A program made the position numbers and the translations under genes. Source: Nicotiana tabacum (lineage: Eukaryota > Streptophyta > Magnoliopsida > Solanales > Solanaceae). From it: DNA of 64,000 nucleotides. Below are positions 30,797 to 42,587 of this stretch, piece by piece. The notes beneath the pieces are model-generated. The model ran no database searches, had not been told where the DNA came from, and saw only the letters and a list, made by a program, of their open reading frames with translations. Position 1 is the stretch's first letter. The number at the start of each line of letters is the position of its first letter. The stretch spans positions 51,948,730 to 52,012,729 of the forward strand of contig NC_134103.1 of assembly GCF_000715075.1 (NCBI RefSeq), written 5' to 3'.

Positions 30797-33700
30797 AGGC
30801 GATGAAAATGATCGCAAAAGGGTGCATTTATCATATTGTGTGAGTTAGAGATGCAGATGCTGAGATACCTACACTTCAATCTATTCCCGTAGTCAAAGAG
30901 TATGCAGATGTGTTTCTAGATAAGCTTCCAGGTATTCCTCCAGAGCGAGAGATTGATTTTAGCATCGATTTGCTTCCAGGAACTCAACCAATATCCGTCC
31001 CTCCGTATAGAATGGCACCTGGCGAATTGAAGGAGTTGAAGGAGCAGTTAAAAGATTTACTGGAGAAAGGTTACATCAGGCCCAGTACCTCACCTTGGGG
31101 TGCACCAGTACTATTTGTGCGGAAAAAAGATGGCTCGCTGAGGATGTGTATCGATTATAGGCAGCTGAACAAGGTAACTATTAAGAATAAGTATCCACTT
31201 CCAAGGATCGATGACTTGTTTGATCAGTTGCAGGGGGCTAGATGCTTTTCAAAGATAGATTTGAGGTCGGGGTACCACCAGGTCAGAGTTCGGGAAAAAG
31301 ATATTCCAAAGACAGCCTTCAGGACCTGATATGGCCACTTCGAGTTCCTTGTCATGTCCTTTGGGTTGACTAATGCACCCGCTGTATTTATGGACTTGTT
31401 GAATAGCCTATTCCGGCCATTTTTAGATCTGTTCGTGATAGTATTTATTGATGATATTCTGGTTTATTCCCGTTCAGAGGATGAGCATGCGGACCACCTG
31501 CGAGCGATACTCCAAACCCTCCGTGATCGTAAGTTGTATGCTAAGTTTTCTAAATGTGAGTTCTGGTTGAAGTCTGTAGCATTCTTGGGGCATATTGTAT
31601 CAGATGAAGGGATAAAGGTGGACACTCAGAAGATTGAGGCCGTGAAATCTTGGCCTAGACCTACCACTCCGACAGAGGTTCGTAGCTTTCTAGGCTTAGC
31701 AGGATACTATCGGAGGTTCGTAGAGGGTTTTTCTTCCATTTCAGCACCATTGACGAAGTTGACACAGAAAGAAACTAAGTTTCAATGGACAGAGGCTTGC
31801 GAGCGGAGTTTCCAAGAGCTTAAGAACAGGTTGACCTCAGCTCCAGTTCTAACACTTCCAGAGGGTCTAGAGGGTTATGCCGTGTATTGTGATGCATCAG
31901 GTGTCGGGTTAGGATGTGTCCTGATGCAACATGGGAAGGTAATTGCGTATGCTTCAAGGCAGTTGAGGAAGCACGAGAGGAATTATCCGACCCACGACCT
32001 CGAGTTAGCTGCGGTTGTCCATGCACTTAAGATATGGCAGCATTATTTATATGGTGTTCATGTTGATGTATTTACTGATCATAAAAGCCTACAATATATC
32101 TTCAAGCAGAAAGAGTTGAATTTGCGACAGAGGCGATGGCTTGAGTTATTGAAAGATTACGATGTTAACATTCTCTACCATCCAGGGAAAGCTAATGTTG
32201 TAGCAGATGCATTATGTCGCCGATCTATGGGTAGCTTAGCACATGTAGAGCCCGAGAAAAGACAATTAGCTAGAGGGATTCATCAATTGTCTTCGTTGGG
32301 GGTTCGGTTAGTAGATTCTGAGGATGGTGGAGTTGTACTCCAAAACACTACAAAATCATCCCTCATAGCGGAAGTCAAGGAAAGGCAGTACGAGGACCCA
32401 GAGTTGGTCGAGTTGAGAGAGCGAGTTCCGCAGCAGAAGAAGCCATTGTTAGAGCTCAAGGGAGATGGGGTTCTCAGATACAGGGGTCGTTTGTGTGTTC
32501 CAGATGTAGCAGGGCTACGAGACAGGATTATGTCAGAGGCACATTATTCATGGTATTCCATCCATCCTGGATCGACGAAGATGTATCATGACATTAAGGA
32601 TGTGTACTGGTGGAATGATATGAAGAAGAACATTGCTGAGTTTGTCGCCCAATGTACTAGTTGCCAGAAAGTGAAGATAGAGCACCAGAAGCCTGGAGGG
32701 CTAATGCAGACTATAGAGATCCCGACATGGAAATGGGAGGTGATAAACATGGACTTTATCATGGGTTTACCTCGTTCTAATCGTAAGTTCGATTCTATAT
32801 GGGTGATAGTCGATAGGCTCACGAAATCAGCTCACTTCCTACCGGTCAGATCTACATATACAACAGAAGATTATGCAAAGTTATATATTAAGGAGATAGT
32901 GCGGCTACACGGAGTACCGGTTTCTATTATATCTGACCGTGGGGCTCAGTTTACAGCACATTTTTGGAGGTCATTTCAGAGAGGTCTAGGGACTCAGGTG
33001 AATCTCAGCACAGCTTTTCTTCCACAGACTGATGGACAAGCCGAGCCCACAATTCAGACGCTCGAGGATATGTTACGAGTATGTGTGTTGGATTTTAAAA
33101 GAAGTTGGGATGAACATCTACCTCTTATCGAGTTTGCATATAATAACAGTTACCACTCCAGTATCCAGATGGCTCCGTACGAGGCTTTGTATGGGCGTAA
33201 GTGCAGATCTCCTATAGGGTGGTTTGATGTTGGAGAATCTAGGTTACATGGGCCAGACCTGGTTCAGCAGGCCATAGAGAAAGTAAAGCTTATCCGGGAG
33301 CGACTGTTGACAGCTCAGAGTCATCAGAAGTCATATTCTGATGTGCGGCGATGAAACTTAGAGTTCAGGATTAATGACTGGGTATTCTTAAAGGTATCAC
33401 CTATGAAGGGCGTGATGAGGTTTGGCAAGAAAGGCAAGCTTAGCCCACGGTATATTGGGCCTTATAGGATCATTTGGAGAGTGGGCCAAGTAGCTTATGA
33501 GTTAGAGTTGCCCTCAGAATTGGAGTCTGTCCATCCGGTTTTTCACGTATCTATGCTACGGAAGTGCATTGGCGATCCTACCCGAGTGGTGCCCACGGAT
33601 GATGTACAGATTACAGAGGACTTGTCATACGAGGAAATTCCAGTTGCCATCCTAGACCGACAAATCCGCAAGCTACGAAATAAGGAGGTAGCTTCCGTGA

Positions 33701-33978
33701 AGGTTTTATGGAGGAGCAAGAATGTAGAAGAGATGACGTGGGAATCGGAGGGAGAAATGAAGTCTAAATACCCCCACCTATTTCAAACTGAAGATATGGC
33801 TCGAGATGGGATGCTACAACACAGCTCTATTCAGGCTAGCAGGTCATCAGGTAAGCTTTTATTTTTCACTTTCAATATTTATGATTTACGGTCGGTGAGG
33901 CAAATTGCTGCTATTTATAAAGATTGGCCATGTGTGGAATGCATAGTATGTTTCTGGCTACGTGCAGGTTGGTTTTAA
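30797..33978 (+). pseudogene. Pol of element C: RT, RNase H, integrase, chromodomain
   Basis: One frame with stops at 30841, 31327 and 33352. RT (about 30910-31570) has [51 protein letters not shown] and the catalytic FIDDILVYS. RNase H (about 31870-32220) has [32 protein letters not shown] and VVADALCR. Integrase (about 32480-33330) has the HHCC finger ([12 protein letters not shown] to CTSCQKVK) and DDE residues in [23 protein letters not shown] and [17 protein letters not shown]. After the stop at 33352 come GKKGKLSPRYIGPYRI (GPY/F-like) and a chromodomain at about 33640-33790, with VKVLWRSKNVEEMTWESEGE. It encodes the replication and insertion enzymes. Confidence 0.93.
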
Positions 33979-34065
33979 CCTAGTGTACGAAGGATACTTT
34001 GGCAAAATTTTCCAAAGTCTCTAAGAGTAAACATTCAAGGACAAATGTTCCCAAGGGGGGAGTGA
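33979..34065 (+). other. 3' UTR and polypurine tract of element C
   Basis: Short tail ending in AAGGGGGGAGTGA (34053-34065), immediately before the 3' LTR. This is a textbook gypsy PPT. Confidence 0.9.
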
Positions 34066-36609
34066 TGTTACACCCTATATTTTCGTACGTAAAAATGCGT
34101 CGTAAGCAAACTAATGTAGGACCCAAAATGAGATAATATTTAAAAGTATATAAAGTAAGTTAATCATGTTACCTCTGAGGTTACAAATATTGAAGATCAT
34201 GAACAACAAGTACAAAGAGGGTTGGACAGTTTAGAAGCTAAAGCAATTGAATAAAATAATGTTTCGTCGAAAGTCGACAAGTTGGGAATGTTATAACATA
34301 TACCTTTGGAGTGAGACTAGGGTGCTTAACATGACAAGGAGATTATGTTATGATTTATATTAGTCGTATGACATCCGTGTGTTATGTTTTGAAGTCAAGA
34401 GAGTTGTGGAACAAAAGTCGATGAAAGTCATCACAAGTTACATTCATAAGTTTTACTGATACTTTGGGTCAAATGTAACTGCGATTTTCTCCCAATATAC
34501 TTAGAGTTATGGGGTGTTCCACCCATAAAATTAATGATCTATGAGTCTATTTTCTAATGCATTAAACCGTTTGTCAATACGACATTGGAGTAGAATGATA
34601 TGGGCATTTGTGCGATACTGCACAAGCTGCTAGGTGACAAGTAGGTGTGTCACCTACTTGCTTAAATGAGAGCCCAAAAAAATGGGCCATTTTGGGTCGT
34701 CCAAAGAGGCCTTTTAAGGGCATATTTTCTTCATATATTAGACTTAAAATAGAGCATAATAACCAGACATAAGCTCTGCAAAGAATCCTCCCAAAAATTT
34801 CCCACAAACCCTAATTGATTTTCTCTCCCTTTCAAGTTCTAATTGGAGGTAAAACCTAGAGTTTGAAGAACCAAGATAAGAGCTGAGTTATCCAACAAAT
34901 AAGGTGAGTTTACTGCTCTCTTTCATCCAATTTTTCTTCTGTAAATTCATGGTAAGTCGTTCTATACTTGTAAGAACTCACGGGACGGTGATCGGAAGCC
35001 GTGAGTTCGAGTTATTCACTTGTCGCGGACTGTTTTGTGGACTATTTTGTGTTGCTGTTGGGCTGCTTGTTTTACTACTATTTTGTGGAGTTTTGGAGGA
35101 GGAAGGGGGTTTCTAAAAACCATATAAATGTAGGGTGGTTGGCTGGTCATTCGTCATAACATTTTCGGGTCGTTTGACACTACTACGGTGGTCGTTTTGT
35201 GTACGAAGAGATTGGGGTGTGTTGGGCTATTTTGTAGTATTTGATGGTGTATATAGGGCTGAAAAATGATGTATATATGTTGTTATTGTTCTGTTCTTGT
35301 ATTGTTGGTGTTATCTTGAATGTGGAGGAAGTAAGGATTATAGGGGAGATGCTGCCCGTTTTAATACAAAATAAGTTTGTCGTTTGTTGTGCGATAGTTG
35401 TACCTTTCGTAACTTAACGATAGTATTATTATCATTCTTGTAGATTAAGGTGCGAAGAGGTGAGTTCAACTTGGTGATTGGAAAGATTGTGATAAGGTAT
35501 GTTAAGGCTAAGCCTTCCTTCATTTTGGCATGATCTCGTAGCTACATGTGTTAGTAATGAGACAAAAAGAGAAGTTCATATTCATGAATTTATTCACACT
35601 ATTCTAGTCTCATAAGTTACAATATTATTCCTTATCGAGACTCTATATTCAATTTTAGTATTGTCTTCTTCCAGTCAAGAGAGAAGCAAGCCTATATATA
35701 CAGTATTACAGTATTTTCATTACCATCGAGCTATAATCGATGGGCAGGCCCCTATTGGGCAACCTCTGATCAGATGGAAAGTTATATACCGAGCCTACTG
35801 TGGCCGAGCGCCTATGAGCGAGCCCAGCATGGTCGAGATACATAGCCTAGTATGGCCGAGCGCCTATGAGCGAGCCTACTATGGCAGAGCAGTTATATAT
35901 ACCGAGCCTTATAAGGCCGTACAATTATTTTACTTACTATATTGAAGGAGTTGAGTCAGTATCAACAGGTAAGTATATCTCCAGATCATCTTTGACTCCC
36001 AATTATTTTCAGTTATTATATTATCAGTTCAGTTTCAACTTTCAGTTATGTTATCGCCTTATATACTCGGTACATTATTTCGTACTGACGTCCCTTTTCC
36101 GGGGACGCTGCATTTCATGCATGCAGGTTCAGATAGACAGACGAGTAGACCTCCTCAGTAGGTGTTTTCAGAGTTTAGCCTGATCGGTAAGCTCCACATC
36201 CTTCGGAGTTATCGGGTCTAAGTTTTTGTGTGCATCTTATGTATGTATTTATATATATAATATGGGTAGGTCGGGGCCCTGTTCCGATCACAATATATCT
36301 ATCAGTAGAGGCTTGTAGACATATCCTGTTGGTTAGTGCAGTATGTTGGGTTTGTAGGCCTGGTATGTATAATTTGGTGGTTTGTCAGCTGTAGTAGCTA
36401 TGACGGCCTTTTCAGCCTAGTTTTATATTGATGTTTAGTTAGCGCTAGTTTCCATTCAGTTTTATATTTTGCTTCGCAAATTGTCTTGCAAGGTGGCCCC
36501 ATGGCCAAAGTATGACATTATATGTTCAGAGTCCCTTAGTCGCAATTTGGTACGCCAGGTTAGGTGAGGCACCGGGTGCTTGTCTCGCTCCTAGGTTCGG
36601 GGCGTGACA
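34066..36609 (+). repeat. 3' LTR of element C
   Basis: Near-identical to 26270-28809, with only scattered substitutions and short indels. The hairpin is retained at 34638-34660. It ends GCGTGACA, followed by the target duplication ATATT. Confidence 0.95.
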
Positions 36610-37209
36610 ATATTGATATTATTGCACGAATGGTGTTTCCCTTGTTGAGTGAATGTGAGGATATGCACGAAGGGTGTTTCTGTGCTTGTTTTTACATTAT
36701 GATGTGAGGATGAGAGTAAAAGCACGAAGGATGATGTCATGCAGTTTTATTGATTTCATTGCTCTTTAATTTAATATTTGAAATGTGGACTTGGCTTTGT
36801 GGCTTCGTTATTTACTTTTGAAAGTTCGTTCAAAGTTGTTGATAAACTACAAGTTGAGACTTACTCAGTGACACTTTACTTTATGTTTCCGTTTTATGCC
36901 GCTTTACTTGCGTACTTGTTATCCCTTTCACTTGTCATTATCTCGTTGTTATATTTGATACTCTATCTATTCTTTCATTACTTCTTGATTTATAACTACA
37001 CAGGTTCATTTTAATTGTCTTGTCTTAGTCTCGTCACTACCTTGGCAGGGTTAGGCTCGACATGTAATGAGTACATTGGGTCGGTTGTACTCCTATACAT
37101 CTGCACTTCTTGTGCAAATTTGGACATTGGTACCAGCGTGCCATGCACCGACCTTGGGGAGCACAACAGGCGCTTAATCGAGATATCCTGGTTAAGCAAG
37201 CATACTTGA
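36610..37209 (+). repeat. Right part of the older LTR-like repeat split by element C
   Basis: Begins with the duplicated ATATT and continues the tandem array with the TGCACGAAGGGTGTT-type core at 36623, 36664 and 36720. It is followed by GTCTCGTCACTACCTTGGCAG and GGGTCGGTTGTACT, which I associate with a widespread Solanaceae gypsy LTR. The right edge near 37209 is approximate. Confidence 0.55.
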
Positions 37210-39483
37210 TGCTTTCAACCCGACCTTACCCATGAATAATGCGAAGATCAACATCACGAGTTAGACAACGAAAGAGTAACATGTACATCACCAATTTCAT
37301 TCCTTTTAGAAACCCCATTTACAATTCCCAAAATACATCACATATTTGTAGTTTAGAAGTGAAAACATGTGTTACAAATACAACATTTCTAGTTTGACTT
37401 TCCCAAATAAAAATACAACACACACTATGTCTACAAAGCCTCTAACTAGTACAAAAGAGCAATATGATAGTGCCGACGACTAGGCCCCGGCTATACCTCA
37501 AAACACTATACACAAGAAACAAAAGACACAAGACCTCGATATGAAGTGGGGCTCACCAAGTAAGATGAGAAGAAGGTGCACCACTATAACTGATCAATGT
37601 TGCCTGTTGTGGAACAACCTGCATCCATTAAAGATGCAGCGTCCCCGACAAAAGGGATATTGGTACACATGGAATAGTACTAGTATGTAAAGCTAAACAC
37701 CCTCTCAAAGAATGGAGTAACAGTACAAAAGGAGATGAGCATGCAATCAATGAGAAACCCAACTAATATTAAAACACCAAGTCAAGAGTGAAGTAAATCT
37801 TCAAGAAATAATCAATATTTTAGGTTGGGAGATCTTTGGTACCGATACACCACCGTGCTTATAGCATCGAGTCCGATCTCTGCCCATTTGGATAAGCTGT
37901 TTTACCCCAAAGTATAAGGCTTGACATCGAAATACAACACCACCATGTGCGCTGCATGGCATTCGATCTCTGATCGATCGGCTAAGCCGTCTCACCATAA
38001 TGCTGTGTGGATCCCTAGCCATCAACTCATCCTAATTAAGGAGAATAATCTCAATATAACATAATGGGAATTTATTCCTCAATCCATTCCTACACCAGCA
38101 TGTGTAGTTTCATGCTTGGGTGTTTATGACCCAGTCTTCCTCGGTGACCTAACGATACTCCCAAAAGCATTTACCACAGAGAAATGAGCATGTATTTTTC
38201 ATAGCCTTTCATACTTTCTTTCATTTTTAGTGGCACTCTTGGCCTCATATGTAATTCATCATTCTTGGCACGACGGCCGCATTTCACAATTCAAACTTTC
38301 ATTCTTTCATTTCCTTTCAACGATCATCTTAAAACATTTAAGGATATTTGAAACATTGAGAACAAAAATTATATCTTCAGCTCATAGACATGTAAGAATT
38401 CAAAACACATTGAGGATAAAAATAAAAGAGGAGCATAGCATTATACAATTGGAATATGAATCAACTTACATGCATTTGGACCAGCTAACCATAGAGGCAG
38501 ACAGTATTGACGGAAATAGGAACTTGATCAAACCATAGTTGAAGTTTACGAGAATTTGGAGGAATCTGATTCTACGGAAAGAGTTTAGCCAACATACCTC
38601 AAATTCTCCCCTTAGTGATATTACAATGATCCACTACACTAAGAAACTTCAATTTACTATACAAACATCCAATGTGACCAATATTAGTAGCAATTTCCAC
38701 AATTTTAGTCATCTAGGCACTTTATCAATCACATAGTAGGCATAAATCTCAGCAACTCATAACCACGGGGTTTGTTCATCCAAATACCACCATTTTTACA
38801 AACACTCCATCCCACAATCATCATTAAATAGTTTATAACTTTCAACATCACATGCATATCCGACCATCCACACCCAACCAACAAACTCCAACGCTAATTT
38901 CTGATACTTCACTAGTTTTCAAAGTTGCTAAGAGGGCTGGCAAGCCATAATCCGCCCGTTGTACGGACCCTAGGCACTCTCCCAGTTGTTTTCTTCTTTT
39001 CCATTTCTTGTTTCCCCACTCATGCTCATTTGATACCTTGCTATGATATAGACCCAAATTGACTTCGAAACGTTCATATAAGTATGAAACCATGTTTACA
39101 TAATGACATCCTCGTCCGTGGCCATCATGGCACATATAACTAAACGTGGAGATATCGAGACAAACTATAATGCCTTAAACTTCTAGGAAATATTTAGGGT
39201 CTTAAAACCACATAGAATCAAAATCCATTGGAAAAGACTTTTAGAGTGAGAGAGTTATACTTTTCCAAAGTCAAGTGGTGCACGACTTAGGACATCCAAC
39301 CAAAACCCTTTTCACTTTTAAACTTCATTAACATGCTCCAAATAACTTCCCTCATAAATCTCCATGACCAAATTGTATAGTTCAAATCCGTAGGTATCCT
39401 TTGGCACCCAAAAACATCATCACCATTCACCATCGGTGCACTTTAAAGTCTTAAATCGTTAGGAAATTTTACGGGACCTGACA
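37210..39483 (-). repeat. 3' LTR of element D
   Basis: On the minus strand it starts TGTCAGGTCCC next to a purine tract; the left edge is estimated. It contains a roughly 90-bp imperfect direct duplication at about 37845-38015 (ACACCACCGTG... CGATCTCTG in both units). No gene is visible; small frames at 38230 and 38848 are chance. Confidence 0.65.
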
Positions 39484-39820
39484 TCCTCTCCCGCTTTGGA
39501 TCATTCATCCTCGAATAAGGGTTAGAATCTGCCATAGAGGCCGGATATGACTTAACTCTTCATTCACACACCAGGAGTTCCAAATTTGGCTAACTCCCCA
39601 AATTTTTGAAAATTTTGGTAGAGTTTCCCCTGCAATTGGGCCTATCCACCTGTCAGAGAGCCCTAGAAACCAATCCTAACAACATAACCATATCACAACG
39701 ATGTATCACAACATGAAAACAACATCGACCATAATGTCATAAGTATTATATTACCAAAAAGGAGCATCTTTAACATAAATTGTACAAGTTGAACATAATT
39801 TATAGAAAGTAAGCTCTTAA
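39484..39820 (-). other. 3' UTR and polypurine tract of element D
   Basis: On the minus strand the segment next to the LTR reads CCAAAGCGGGAGAGGA (39484-39499), a PPT preceded by ATTCGAGGATGAATGAT, common before gypsy PPTs. Nothing else is visible in the remaining bases. Confidence 0.7.
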
Positions 39821-41386
39821 TCATTCTTTAAAAACACAACTACTTAGTTCTACAAACAAATGAGGGTATTTCTTCTTCATCTCTTCCTCAGACTCCTGGG
39901 TGGCCTCTTCCACTTGTTGGTTTTTCCATAACACTTTCACATATATCTTTTTTCCTAAGCTTTCAAACCTGCCTACCAAGAATGGAGACCGGGATCTCCT
40001 CACAAGTCAATTCTTCATTAACCTCAATAGCCTCTACCGGAACAATGAGCGACAGGTCTCTAACCACCTTCTTCAACATAGATACATGAAACACCAGGTG
40101 CACTAAAGACATCTCTGGAGGTAGCTCAAGCCTGTAAGCCACATGTCCAATCCTCTGAATGATTCTGTATGGTCTGATATACCTTGGACTCAATTTCCCT
40201 TTCTTCCCAAATTGCAGTACGCCTTTCATAGGAAAACCTTCAAGAACACCCAATCATCCTCCTTGAACTCCAAATCTCTATGACACACATCTAAATAGGA
40301 TATTTTGTGACTCTGAGCAGTTTTCATCCGTTCCTTAATGATTTTAACCTTCTCCATAGCCTGATGTACGAAGTTTGGGCCTATCAATTCTGCTTTCCCC
40401 AACCTCAAACCAACCAATGGGAGATCTACATCTCTTACCATACAAAGCTTCGAACGATGCTATTTTGATGCTGGCATGGTTGCTGTTGTTATAAGAAAAT
40501 TTTATGAATGGCAAATGATCATCCCAGCTACCCTTGAAGTCAAGAATGCAAGCGCGCAACATATCCTCAAGTGTCTGAATAGTCCTCTATGCTTGCCCGT
40601 CGGTCTGTGGATGGAAGGTTGTACTAAGATTCACCTCAGTGCCCAAACCTTGCTGAAATTTCTTCTAAAACTTGGTTGTGAACTGTGCCCCTCGATCTGA
40701 GATGATAGAGACTGGATTTCCATGCAACCTAACTATTTCTTTTATATACAATTGAGCATACTATTCTGCTGTGTTAGTAGCCTTAATAGGCAAGACTGAT
40801 TTCGTGAGTCGGTCCACAATCACCCTAATCGAGTCAAACTTACAAGACGTGCGAGGTAGACCTACTACAAAGTCCATATTGATCCTCTCCCACATTGGAA
40901 TTTCTATATTTTGTGCTAACCCACCGTGCCTTTGGTGTTCAGCCTTCACTTGTTGATAATTTTGACATCTTGCCATAAAGTCCGCTACATGCCTCTTCAT
41001 AGCATTCCACCAGTAGACCTCCTTGAGGTCATGGTACATATTTGTAGAGCCTGGGTGTACGAAATACCTAGAACTATGAGCTTCGGTCATGATTCTCTCC
41101 CGGAGGCCATCTATATTTGGAACACATAATCGCCCTTGGTACCTTAGTGTACCATCATTTGAGCCAATAGAAAAAGCTATGGTTTTGTGTCTATGAATTC
41201 CCTCCTTCGACTTCACCAATAACGGATCATCATATTGTTTTACATTGACTTCCACTATGAGTGATGATTCAGCCTTATTTTGCACAATCACCCCAACTTT
41301 AGAAAGTGAGCCAAACTACCCATGAATTTTTGGCTAAGAGCATCCACCACAACTTTAGACTTCCCCGGATGATATAGAATATCGAT
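39821..41386 (-). pseudogene. Integrase region of chromovirus D, truncated
   Basis: Minus-strand Pol remnant. It begins at 41386 within the RNase H C terminus (ILYHPGKSKVVVDALSQKFM). Integrase follows: VHPGSTNMYHDLKEVYWWNAM, then ARCQNYQQVK, where the last zinc Cys has become Tyr. Next are NMDFVVGLPRT, a core with a stop beside the catalytic Glu near 40595, and SYNNSNHASIKIASFEALYG. GKKGKLSPRYIRPYRI and a frameshifted chromodomain (KIYVKVLWKNQQVEEATQES, 39821-40003) close it. Upstream RT and gag are missing because element B inserted at 41386/41387. Confidence 0.88.
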
Positions 41387-41737
41387 TGTTGCACCCTATT
41401 TTGCACTAGTCAAAACAAGATCCAACTTGTTGTTTCTCTGTTGTTGATGAAAGAGAGCTGCTACCTAATATTTAAAGGTGTACTAGGGTACTTATTTAAT
41501 TAATAAAGGTTATATTCTTTATTAGTCTATTAACCGGTGAGATTATGGGTAAGGGTTATTGATCTTCTAAGGGGAAGGTGTTAAGCACCCCTTAAAATCT
41601 ACTCGAGGTAGCTCCATAGGACTTAGACTAGATTTAGGACTAATTGTTTGTACTATGCCTTAACTAATGTTCAAAAGAGCTTACCATATATTAGGGCATA
41701 ATATCTATAAGGGAAGAGTATGGTTTAAAGAGGATGG
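41387..41737 (-). repeat. Outer end of the 3' LTR of element B
   Basis: First 351 bp of LTR-B (TGTTGCACCC onward), abutting element D. It matches the start of the 5' LTR at 63162 and, even better, the inverted copy ending at 46660. Similarity stops at 41737; the LTR resumes at 46864 with only about 9 bp lost. Confidence 0.85.
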
Positions 41738-42587
41738 TAGTTCGCCTAGAAAATCTAATATATATTAAGGAGGGACTGATTATTATATTAATAACAAGAA
41801 CAACATGAAACCTTAGGTTACTTTACTTGAAGAATCCTCTAAAACAGTCACAAGATGAAGGGGTACTATCTAGCAAGCACCACGGGATCTCTAGTAATGG
41901 ATTCATGTTTTTCTCTATGAGTTTCACTCTAGAATCATGGAGACTGCTTTGAGAATGTTTTGGGAGGGTATATGGTCTGGTTGGGTCCAAAGATGACCCA
42001 TCACCTAAGTGGGTCTCAGGGGAGCTGCTTGCGCAGTCTCGCAAAAATACGAATATCTCTCTACTCCGACGTTGTATCGACAAGTGATTTAATGAATTGG
42101 AAAATAGACTCGTAGATCTTCAATTGTGTATATGAATCATCCCTTAATTTCAAGTATATTGGGAGAAAAGCTTAGCTACATTTGACCTAATTTTTAGCAT
42201 ATTATGAATGTAACTTGTGATGACCTTTGCCAACTTTTGTTCCACCACTTGCTTGACTCCAAAACATAATACACGACTGTCATACGACTAAAATAACTCA
42301 TAAAATAACCTTATTATCATGTTAAGTACCTTAGTCTCACCCTAAAAGTACATGTTATAACATTCTCAACTTGTCGACTTTCGACGAAACTTATTTTCTT
42401 CAATTCGTTTAACTTCTAAACCTTCCAACCCTCTTGGCACTTGTTGTTTATGATCTTAAATATTTGTAACCTCAAAGGAAAAATGATTAACTTACTTTAT
42501 GTATTTTCAAAATAATCCTATTTCTGAGGTTACATCAATTCACTTACGATGTACTTTTACGTACGAAAGCACGGGGTGTAACATCTT
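41738..42587 (-). repeat. Partial chromovirus LTR (element G), related to LTR-C
   Basis: The reverse complement from 42587 reads TGTTACACCC and can be followed alongside LTR-C for several hundred bases (for example GTTTCGTCGAAAGTCGACAA in both), with clear divergence. Its terminal edge abuts the inverted LTR-B at 42588, as for an insertion into that LTR. The other end is cut at the 41737/41738 junction. An 86-codon frame at 41823 is chance. Confidence 0.75.

Larger units (their letters stand above)
26270..36609 (+). mobile_element. Element C: complete chromovirus (Tekay/Del-like Ty3/gypsy)
   Basis: A 10.3-kb plus-strand element with LTRs of 2540 and 2544 bp, an initiator-Met PBS, gag, protease, RT, RNase H, integrase with a C-terminal chromodomain, and a PPT. 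It is flanked by the 5-bp duplication ATATT (26265-26269 and 36610-36614). The LTRs are almost identical by eye, so it is among the younger insertions here. Seven in-frame stops and one frame change make it non-functional. The integrase chromodomain places it among the chromoviruses, which tend to insert in heterochromatin. Confidence 0.95.

Noticed and set aside
33403..33978. A host chromodomain gene
   Set aside because: It is continuous in frame with the integrase of element C apart from one stop, so it is the integrase C terminus.
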